From the NCBI RefSeq assembly GCF_028688795.1, contig NZ_JAQTXM010000003.1:62001-126000 (forward strand): DNA of 64,000 bases, given 5' to 3'. How positions within the stretch are numbered: the stretch's first letter is position 1; every line of letters starts with the position of its first letter. Position numbers and translations under genes: made by a program. Positions 57,980-64,000 of this stretch are shown piece after piece. The notes under the pieces were generated by a model. The model worked only from the letters and a program-made list of their open reading frames with translations. It was not told the origin of the DNA and did no database searches. The stretch comes from Rhodoferax sp. GTDB taxonomy: Bacteria; Pseudomonadota; Gammaproteobacteria; Burkholderiales; Burkholderiaceae_C.

Positions 57980-60190
57980 GTGAACAAGAACCCCAATCTT
58001 CCCATCCGCCTGTGGCTCATCACCGGCCTGCTGGCCTACCTGGTGCTGCCCTGGTACGCCATTCAGGACACGGCTTGGTACAGCGTGCTGCCCCAAATAT
58101 TGGGTGGCACCGAGACCGCCAATGGCCTGTTGCAGGCGCTGCTTTATGGACGCATCTGGCTTGCGCTGGGCCTGGTCGGCTTGGCTGTGGCCGGCGTGGC
58201 CATGTTTGTGCCGCCGGGCAGGCCGCAGAGCAACTGGTTGTTGGCAGGTGGACTGGTGGGGTTTCTTGGACTGCTGTTGAGTGGCTTCATGATTGGTTCA
58301 AAGGGTTGGTCATTTGCCTTCTTGAACGAACAGTATGGCGAGCTGGCAGTCAACCAATTTGGTATTGGCATCGGGGCCTTCATCGCCTTGCTGGCTTTGG
58401 TGATGCTCACCGCCTTTGGTGTGGCACGTCGGGGTTATTTCAAGGGCGACTTGTTCATAGCCAGCGCGGTGCTGGGCTGCTCGGTGCTGCTCTTGTTGTT
58501 CATTGCCTTCCCCGTCACCAAAGCCTTGTATGGGGCTTTTTTGAACGAAGAAGGGCAGTGGGCCTTCTCTGCCATTTTTGAGCGCATTGGCCATGAGCGC
58601 GTCTGGGGGCTGAATTGCCTGGTGGGTGGGGTACGCTGCGGTGTCGCCTGGAACACCTTGTTTTTGGCACTTTTGACCGCCACCGGCACTGTGATCATGG
58701 GCACGATGATGGCGCTGTTGGCCGAGCGCAGCGCCGGGCCACGGGTGCAAACACCCTTGCGTGTCGTGGCGCTGCTGCCCATCATCACGCCGCCGTTTGT
58801 TGTTGGACTTGGGTTGATTTTGCTGTTTGGCCGTGCCGGTGTGGTGAACCAGTTTCTGGAATACGCGTTCGACATCCAGCCGACCCGCTGGTTTTACGGC
58901 CTGTTTGGTATCTGGATCGCCCAGCTGTTTGCCTTCACACCGATTGCCTTCATGATCATGCGCGGCGTGGTGCAGGGCGTGGCCCCCAGCATGGAAGAAG
59001 CCGCGCAAACGCTGCGGGCGAATCGCCTGCAAACTTTTATGACTGTGACCTTGCCGCTGCTGAAACCCGGTTTGGCCAATGCCTTCCTGGTGGGCTTCAT
59101 TGAAAGCATTGCCGATTTTGGCAACCCGGTGGTGGTGGGAGGGCAGTATTCGGTGCTGTCCACCGACATCTTTTTTGCCATTGTGGGGGCGCAGTATGAC
59201 CAGGGTCGCGCGGCCTCACTGGCCTGGATCTTGACCATATTCGCTCTGCTGGTGTTCGCGCTACAGCGTGGGTTGTTGGGCAAACAAAACTACACCACCG
59301 TCAGCGGCAAGGGCGACGCGGGCATTTCGATGGCGCTGCCCGATGGTGTGCGGCGCGTGCTCAATGCCGTGGTGTATCCGTGGTTGATGTTCACCGTGGT
59401 GGTCTACCTGTTTGCCTTTGCCGGTGGTTTTGTGCAAACCTGGGGGCGCGACTACACCCTGACACTGGCGCACTTCAAAACCGCTTTTGGTCTGGAATGG
59501 GGCGACTTTGGTCTGGTTTGGGCCGGTACCGCATGGAACTCGTTTTTCACCACCATCAAGCTGGCCGGAATTTCCGCGCCCATCACTGCCGCCATTGGCT
59601 TGCTGATTGCCTACCTGCTGGCGCGCACCGAGTTTCGTGGCCAGGGCTGGTTTGAGTTCATTGCCTTGCTGGCCTTCGCCATACCCGGCACCGTGCTGGG
59701 GGTGAGCTACATCCTCGCCTTCAATGTGCCACCGGTGGAGCTGACCGGCACCGGGCTGATCATTGTGCTGTGCTTCATGTTTCGCAACCTGCCGGTGGGT
59801 GTGCGGGCGGGTACGGCGGCGTTCAAGCAATTGGACAAGTCGCTGGACGAAGCCTCGCTGATGCTGCGTGCCTCTACCTTCCAGACGCTGCGCCATGTGG
59901 TGTTGCCGCTGCTCAAACCCGCGCTGGTGGCAGCGCTGGTCTACAGCTTTGTGCGCGCCATGACCACGGTGAGCGCGGTGATTTTTCTGGTCACCGCCGA
60001 GAACGAGTTGGCCACCACCTACATCATTGGTCGCGTCGGTAATGGCGACTACGGCGTGGCGCTGGCCTATTGCACGGTGCTGATCATTTTGATGTCGGCC
60101 TCCATTGCGTTGATCCAGTTTCTGGTGGGCGAACGCAAACTCGGGCGGCGCAAAACCGGTGTGCTCATCCAGCCCATTGCGGCGCATTGA
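57980..60190 (+). CDS. ABC transporter fused permease (AfuB/FbpB-like)
   Basis: A 736-residue inner-membrane permease containing two BPD_transp_1 domains in one chain. An N-terminal extension has about four extra helices (to about 170). Each permease half has an EAA loop that contacts the ATPase: EEAAQTLRANRLQTF in the first and DEASLMLRASTFQTL in the second, both followed by LPLLKP. About 15 or more transmembrane helices are visible. The start is a GTG at 57980, 3 bp after the binding-protein stop. Fused double permeases are typical of AfuB/FbpB-type importers. Confidence 0.9.
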   Translation: MNKNPNLPIRLWLITGLLAYLVLPWYAIQDTAWYSVLPQILGGTETANGLLQALLYGRIWLALGLVGLAVAGVAMFVPPGRPQSNWLLAGGLVGFLGLLLSGFMIGSKGWSFAFLNEQYGELAVNQFGIGIGAFIALLALVMLTAFGVARRGYFKGDLFIASAVLGCSVLLLLFIAFPVTKALYGAFLNEEGQWAFSAIFERIGHERVWGLNCLVGGVRCGVAWNTLFLALLTATGTVIMGTMMALLAERSAGPRVQTPLRVVALLPIITPPFVVGLGLILLFGRAGVVNQFLEYAFDIQPTRWFYGLFGIWIAQLFAFTPIAFMIMRGVVQGVAPSMEEAAQTLRANRLQTFMTVTLPLLKPGLANAFLVGFIESIADFGNPVVVGGQYSVLSTDIFFAIVGAQYDQGRAASLAWILTIFALLVFALQRGLLGKQNYTTVSGKGDAGISMALPDGVRRVLNAVVYPWLMFTVVVYLFAFAGGFVQTWGRDYTLTLAHFKTAFGLEWGDFGLVWAGTAWNSFFTTIKLAGISAPITAAIGLLIAYLLARTEFRGQGWFEFIALLAFAIPGTVLGVSYILAFNVPPVELTGTGLIIVLCFMFRNLPVGVRAGTAAFKQLDKSLDEASLMLRASTFQTLRHVVLPLLKPALVAALVYSFVRAMTTVSAVIFLVTAENELATTYIIGRVGNGDYGVALAYCTVLIILMSASIALIQFLVGERKLGRRKTGVLIQPIAAH

Positions 60191-60207
60191 AAATAGAAGA
60201 GAACCCC

Positions 60208-61254
60208 ATGAACCACGGCGTTGAATTCAAGAACATCACCAAGCGCTACGGCACTGACACCTGTGCCCCGCTGGTGATCAAAGGCGTGAATTTTGAGATT
60301 GAAAAGGGCTCACTCACCACCATTCTGGGCCCATCCGGCTGTGGCAAAACCACCGTTCTGCGCATGATTGCCGGGCTGGAAACCCCCACCAGTGGTCAGA
60401 TCATCATGGACGGCAAAGATGTCACAACACTTGGGCCCGCAGACCGAAACGTCAGCATGATGTTTCAGAGCTACGCACTTTTCCCGCACATGAACGTGCT
60501 GGAAAACGTGATGTACGGCCTGAAGATGTCGGGCATCGAGAAGGGCGAGGCCACCCGGCGCGCGGTGGAAACCTTAGGCAATGTTGGCTTGGTGGGGTAT
60601 GACGACCGCCTGCCCAGCGAACTCTCAGGCGGCCAGCAACAACGCGTGGCACTGGCCCGAGCCTTGGTGCTGGAGCCCGGTGTGCTCTTGTTTGACGAGC
60701 CTTTGAGCAACCTCGACGCACGCCTGCGCCGTGACATGCGCGAAGAAATCCGCAGCCTGCAGCAGCGCTTGCACCTGACCGTGGCATATGTGACGCATGA
60801 CCAAAGCGAGGCGCTCGCCGTGAGCGACCAGATCATCGTGATGGACGACGGCCTGATTGCCCAGCGTGGCACGCCGCAAGACATGTACGAGCGCCCGGGC
60901 AGCGAGTTCGTGGCCGGTTTCATGGGCGAGGCCATGCTGTTCCCCGGTGTGGCAGATGGCGCGGGCGTGGTGCATTTGGGGCCGCTGTCGGTCACCTCGC
61001 GCACGGCGGTGGCAGCAGGTCAGGTCAAGGTGGCGGTGCGGCCAGAGGCCTGGCATATCCACCGCGATGGCAGTGGCCTGGCTGCCAAACTGCTCAAGCT
61101 GGCGTACCTGGGCAGTTTTTTTGAATACACCTTTGAGACCGCTCTGGGCCCGATCTTTGTGGTGTCGCCAGACCTCACTGATGTGCTTGGTTTGGGTAGC
61201 CAGGTCGGGCTGACGCTGGCGGACCACGGGGTGTCTGTGGTGGCGGCTGTGTAA
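60208..61254 (+). CDS. ABC transporter ATP-binding protein (AfuC/FbpC-like)
   Basis: A 348-residue ATPase that powers the importer. Walker A GPSGCGKTT is at 41-49, followed by the Q-loop MMFQSYALFPH, signature LSGGQQQRVALARAL, Walker B VLLFDEPLSNLD and switch His in YVTHDQSEA, all intact. A C-terminal TOBE-like regulatory domain (about 245-345) follows. The ATG at 60208 has GAAGAGA upstream and follows the permease stop by 17 bp. The frame is open further back inside the permease gene. It is the last gene of the importer operon, and repeat copy M follows. Confidence 0.93.
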   Translation: MNHGVEFKNITKRYGTDTCAPLVIKGVNFEIEKGSLTTILGPSGCGKTTVLRMIAGLETPTSGQIIMDGKDVTTLGPADRNVSMMFQSYALFPHMNVLENVMYGLKMSGIEKGEATRRAVETLGNVGLVGYDDRLPSELSGGQQQRVALARALVLEPGVLLFDEPLSNLDARLRRDMREEIRSLQQRLHLTVAYVTHDQSEALAVSDQIIVMDDGLIAQRGTPQDMYERPGSEFVAGFMGEAMLFPGVADGAGVVHLGPLSVTSRTAVAAGQVKVAVRPEAWHIHRDGSGLAAKLLKLAYLGSFFEYTFETALGPIFVVSPDLTDVLGLGSQVGLTLADHGVSVVAAV

Positions 61255-61270
61255 CGTCAGATGCTTCATA

Positions 61271-61319
61271 TTTAATAGCTACTAGCGCAATAAGAATAAA
61301 GGCTACAGGCCAATATTGC
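61271..61319 (+). repeat. Dispersed 30-nt-core repeat, copy M
   Basis: Core 61276-61305 (TAGCTACTAGCGC ... ATAAAGGCTA), followed by CAGGCCAATATTG, between the importer operon and the IS element. Confidence 0.9.
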
Positions 61320-61357
61320 TTGAATTCTTCGGGAAAGTGTCAAGCTATTAGCCAATT

Positions 61358-61366
61358 GTGACAAAT
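61358..61366 (+). repeat. Left target-site duplication of the IS element
   Basis: GTGACAAAT immediately left of the element. The identical 9 bases are found at 62699-62707. Confidence 0.92.
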
Positions 61367-62698
61367 CAGTAGTGTCCCAACGTTCTTCAGAGGAGAGGGA
61401 GCTGATTTGACTCGAAATCCGAATCGGAATTTTTCGATGGGGGCGTAAGCAGTTGATTTATTGGGATATTTTCAAACATGGACAGACTCAGGATTTGTAG
61501 AATTTCGTACAGACTGTGATCATCAAGATGCAGGCGTTTCTTTGCGATGGCAATGAGCAAATATGTCGATATGGCAATCCATATCTGCGTCTTGACGGCG
61601 TTCTCGCTGGTGCCAAAGAACACCTTGATGCGCAAGTGCTGCTTGATCCACTTGAAGAACAACTCCACCTGCCAGCGTTGGCGGTAAAGATCGGCAATCA
61701 GCTCGGGCTTCAAGCTGAAATTGTTGGTCAAAAACACCAGCCGTTTTCCACTGTCGTCCTTGACCACCACCCGGCGCATGGTCGCGGGGTAATCCTTGCT
61801 CGACTGATAGGTTGTCAGCACGCCAGTCTGATCGCACAGCACTGCAGTACCCAAGCGGTCCACCGGATGCGAGTAACGTCGCTTGAACTTGGTGTTGCTC
61901 TTGGCACGAGTCACAAAGAAGGCTTGCGCCTCGTGAATCACGAACAACCTTGCGAAGTCCAGGTAGCCCCGATCCATCAGGTAAAACGCGCCCGGCTCCA
62001 GCACCAGATCGTCCATCACATTGACCTCGTGCGTCTTGCCGTCGGTGATGTGAATGAAACTGGGGATATTGCCCCTCAAATCCAGCAGCGTGTGCAGCTT
62101 GATGGCCGCCTTGGTCGAACGAAATGGCGCCCAGGCAAACACCGACAGGCACAGGTCGATGGTGCTGGCGTCGAACGCGTAAACCGCCGCGTCGAGTTCC
62201 AGCCCGAATGGCTCCGTGGCATACAACGGACGTGCCAAACCAATCAGGTGTTGTGCGAAGTCGGCGTAGATTTGCCACGGGCGTGTCGCGTTCGCATTGG
62301 CCAGTGTGTTGCGCGAAATCGTCTGACAACGAAAGCCCATGTGATACAGCCGACGTCCCTGAGCGCGAAGGTTGACTTCGATGTCGCGCAAGGACTCGCG
62401 GTAGGTCAACTGTGCAAACGCCATGGCGAAGAATTGATCCAGACAAGAGAAGTCCTTGACCTTGTATTCGCCGTTGTGATCGGCCACACAGCGACGAAAC
62501 GTGCTCAGTGGAAGGTAGAGCATGAGTTGCGCAAATACGAGCGTGCCTTGGTGCATGACGGTTTGGGGCGGGAATCCGCAAAAAGCCGCCAGTCTGACGC
62601 GCCACGACGTTCAAATCGAGACCAGACTCAAATACCAAATTTGACAAGTAAATCATTAACTTACGACGTTCCGATCAGACAACGTTGGGACACTACTG
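61367..62698 (-). mobile_element. Intact IS4-family insertion sequence, 1332 bp
   Basis: Ends are perfect 18-bp inverted repeats: CAGTAGTGTCCCAACGTT at 61367-61384 and its complement at 62681-62698. Both sides carry the 9-bp duplication GTGACAAAT. One intact transposase gene lies inside. Undecayed ends and duplication indicate a fairly recent insertion. The right end is 21 bp from the SOS box of dnaE2. Confidence 0.95.
61387..62556 (-). CDS. IS4-family transposase
   Basis: A 389-residue DDE transposase with an N-terminal DUF4372-type domain (FRRCVADHNGEYKVKDF and AFAQLTYRESLRDIE). The catalytic acids are D129 in FDAST, D195 in MDRGYLD and E298 in the YRQRWQVELFFKW signature. The reading frame is complete from the ATG at 62556 to the TGA-side end near the left inverted repeat, so the element may be active. 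It is transcribed away from dnaE2 and towards the ABC importer. Confidence 0.95.
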   Translation of the reverse strand: MHQGTLVFAQLMLYLPLSTFRRCVADHNGEYKVKDFSCLDQFFAMAFAQLTYRESLRDIEVNLRAQGRRLYHMGFRCQTISRNTLANANATRPWQIYADFAQHLIGLARPLYATEPFGLELDAAVYAFDASTIDLCLSVFAWAPFRSTKAAIKLHTLLDLRGNIPSFIHITDGKTHEVNVMDDLVLEPGAFYLMDRGYLDFARLFVIHEAQAFFVTRAKSNTKFKRRYSHPVDRLGTAVLCDQTGVLTTYQSSKDYPATMRRVVVKDDSGKRLVFLTNNFSLKPELIADLYRQRWQVELFFKWIKQHLRIKVFFGTSENAVKTQIWIAISTYLLIAIAKKRLHLDDHSLYEILQILSLSMFENIPINQLLTPPSKNSDSDFESNQLPLL

Positions 62699-62707
62699 GT
62701 GACAAAT
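62699..62707 (+). repeat. Right target-site duplication of the IS element
   Basis: GTGACAAAT immediately right of the element, identical to 61358-61366. Confidence 0.92.
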
Positions 62708-62719
62708 AGCTGCACAATA

Positions 62720-62735
62720 CTGTTTTTATAAACAG
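62720..62735 (+). promoter_or_regulatory. LexA (SOS) box upstream of dnaE2
   Basis: CTGT-TTTTATAA-ACAG matches the CTGT-N8-ACAG LexA site exactly. It lies 17 bp before the dnaE2 start. The inner TATAAA may serve as the -10 box, so LexA would block RNA polymerase directly. DNA damage is expected to induce the gene. Confidence 0.88.
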
Positions 62736-62752
62736 TACGTTGAGGCGATGCC

Positions 62753-64000
62753 GTGCCTTGTGTTGCAGATTCATCACCCATCGTGGCCGCAGGGGGTGGC
62801 CCCACTTACGCCGAGTTGCATTGCCGCAGCAACTTCAGTTTTGGCGCGGGTGCGTCTGGCCCGGAAGAACTGGTGGCGCGTGCCCATGCACTGGGGTACA
62901 GCGCGTTGGCCATCACCGATGAGTGTTCGGTGTCAGGCATGGTGCGGGCTCATACCGAAGCCAAAAAACATGGCCTGAAGCTGTTGCCTGGGGCTGAATT
63001 TGTGGTGTCGCTGTCGCAGGGCTTGAGTTTCACCGTCATTGCCTTGGTGCATGACCTCAATGGCTGGGGTGACTTGTGTGAGTTCATCACCTTGGCCCGG
63101 CGCAGTGCCCCCAAAGGGCAGTATCAGGTGCGCTGGGGTGATGACAGTTGGCAAAAACTACGCGGCTGCGAGGTGCTTTTGGTGTTGCCAGATACTATTG
63201 ATGTAATAGCTGCTTGCGCAATATCTGTAAGGGCTAGAGGCCAATTTGGCATAAATGTTTGGTTGGGTGTTGAATTGCTGCTGGGGCCGGCTGACGCCTT
63301 GCAACTGCAGCACCTGCAACATATCTCAAAGCGAACTGGTGTGCCCCTGGTGGCGGCTGGTGGCGTGCTGATGCACGTGCGCTCACGAAAACCCTTGCAA
63401 GATGTGCTAGCGGCCGTGCGTCTGGGGCAACCGGTGGCGCAGTGCGGCTTGACCCTGCAAGCCAACGCCGAAGCGCACCTGCGCAGCCGTGCGCGCCTGA
63501 GTGCCATCTACCCGCCCGAACTGCTGGCCAACACGCTGAATGTGGCGTCAAGATGCAACTTCAGCCTGGACGAATTGCGTTACCAATACCCACGTGAGGC
63601 TGTGCTGCCCGGCCTGAGCCCGAGTCAAACCCTGCGTCAGTACACCTTTGAGGGGGCCACCAAACGCTACCCGCATGGCGTGCCGACAAGCGTGCAGCAG
63701 CAACTTGAACATGAGTTGACGCTGATTGCCGAGCTGCAATATGAGATGTATTTTTTGACCGTGCACGACATCGTGGCTTTTGCCAGAGGCCATGGCATCT
63801 TGTGCCAGGGGCGCGGCTCGGCGGCGAACTCGGCAGTGTGTTACTGCCTGGGCATCACCGAGGTGGACCCGACGCGTTCCAGCGTGCTGTTTGAGCGCTT
63901 TATCTCCAGAGAACGCGACGAGCCGCCCGACATTGATGTTGACTTTGAGCACCAGCGACGCGAAGAAGTCATTCAGTACATCTACGCCAAATACGGCCGT
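62753..64000 (+). CDS. dnaE2: Error-prone DNA polymerase DnaE2 (partial, runs off right edge)
   Basis: The first 416 codons of a C-family translesion polymerase. A PHP domain ([12 protein letters not shown] near the start, then [20 protein letters not shown]) leads into the polymerase with [17 protein letters not shown]. The palm motif PDIDVDFE has the catalytic acids from D393. An in-frame stop at 62741 and GAGG before the GTG at 62753 fix the start; the ATG at 62748 is in another frame. Residues about 150-168 ([14 protein letters not shown]) are encoded by repeat copy N. The SOS-type partners imuA and imuB are not upstream here. Expression should follow LexA. Confidence 0.92.
   Translation, partial: MPCVADSSPIVAAGGGPTYAELHCRSNFSFGAGASGPEELVARAHALGYSALAITDECSVSGMVRAHTEAKKHGLKLLPGAEFVVSLSQGLSFTVIALVHDLNGWGDLCEFITLARRSAPKGQYQVRWGDDSWQKLRGCEVLLVLPDTIDVIAACAISVRARGQFGINVWLGVELLLGPADALQLQHLQHISKRTGVPLVAAGGVLMHVRSRKPLQDVLAAVRLGQPVAQCGLTLQANAEAHLRSRARLSAIYPPELLANTLNVASRCNFSLDELRYQYPREAVLPGLSPSQTLRQYTFEGATKRYPHGVPTSVQQQLEHELTLIAELQYEMYFLTVHDIVAFARGHGILCQGRGSAANSAVCYCLGITEVDPTRSSVLFERFISRERDEPPDIDVDFEHQRREEVIQYIYAKYGR
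63202..63250 (+). repeat. Dispersed 30-nt-core repeat, copy N (inside dnaE2)
   Basis: Core 63207-63236 (TAGCTGCTTGCGC ... GTAAGGGCTA) with the full GAGGCCAATTTGG tail, essentially consensus. It lies sense within the PHP domain coding region and leaves the frame open. Confidence 0.94.

Noticed and set aside
56966..61254. Importer annotated firmly as a ferric-iron transporter
   Set aside because: Family similarity alone does not separate iron from sugar-phosphate binders, and the gene context points away from iron.
61266..61366. Repeat copy M as part of the IS4 element
   Set aside because: The IS ends are fixed by inverted repeats and the target duplication at 61358-61366. Copy M lies outside, and other copies have no IS nearby.
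62748..62978. ATG-started open frame at the dnaE2 start
   Set aside because: It is in a different frame from the PHP domain sequence. The GTG at 62753 with GAGG upstream opens the correct frame.

Overview
The window reads as a chromosomal segment of a betaproteobacterium of the family Comamonadaceae, most like Rhodoferax. This rests on gene content (ActP/DUF485 and DUF4212/VC_2705 transporters, DUF294 proteins, an SAH riboswitch before ahcY, HexR-zwf, a complete glycogen set), on protein flavour and on high coding GC. It is inferred, not proven. Coding density is high and genes lie in short operons on both strands. No tRNA, rRNA or CRISPR array was seen.

Layout. 1-3.6 kb: a LysE exporter fragment, an acetylpolyamine amidohydrolase-like gene between two copies of a dispersed repeat, and a CBS/DUF294 protein. 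3.7-14.2 kb: a monocarboxylate uptake and sensing block. It holds actP-yjcH on the minus strand. On the plus strand it holds DUF4212, a VC_2705-type symporter, two small membrane proteins, an SLC5-sensor kinase fusion, a lone receiver protein, and a membrane PAS/pseudokinase protein ending in a DEDDh exonuclease. 14.3-22.7 kb: a type I restriction-modification island (hsdR, abiEi-like gene, small ORF, hsdS, DUF1016 nuclease, hsdM) bounded by repeat copies. 22.8-28.4 kb: a second DUF294 protein with a partner, DUF2721, a HAD phosphatase and prfC. 28.5-34.6 kb: pgm-glgC-glgA-malQ. 34.6-41.1 kb: LysR, pyrC, DUF3025, htpX, LysE and an FAD protein. 41.2-48 kb: glgB-glgX and glgP on the minus strand. 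48.1-51.6 kb: SAH riboswitch, ahcY-tlyA-metF. 51.7-54.3 kb: two sugar nucleotidyltransferases. 54.5-61.3 kb: zwf-hexR divergent from an AfuABC/FbpABC-type ABC importer. 61.4-62.7 kb: an intact IS4-family element with a 9-bp target duplication. 62.75 kb to the end: an SOS-box-preceded dnaE2 fragment.

How the genes fit together. Two themes dominate. The first is carbon: acetate and monocarboxylate uptake with its own sensor, glycogen synthesis and breakdown, glucose-6-phosphate oxidation under HexR, and possible sugar-phosphate import. The second is the activated-methyl cycle: ahcY, metF and a SAM-dependent RNA methylase behind an SAH riboswitch.

The most unusual signal is a dispersed repeat with a core of exactly 30 nt (consensus TAGCTGCTTGCGC, seven variable bases, ATAAGGGCTA, usually followed by GAGGCCAATTT). 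There are 14 copies. Thirteen point the same way regardless of transcription. Five lie inside protein genes without breaking the frame (HAD phosphatase, FAD protein, tlyA, manC, dnaE2). Others abut start or stop codons or mark the edges of the restriction island. The second notable item is the exonuclease whose histidine-kinase half has lost its phospho-accepting histidine.
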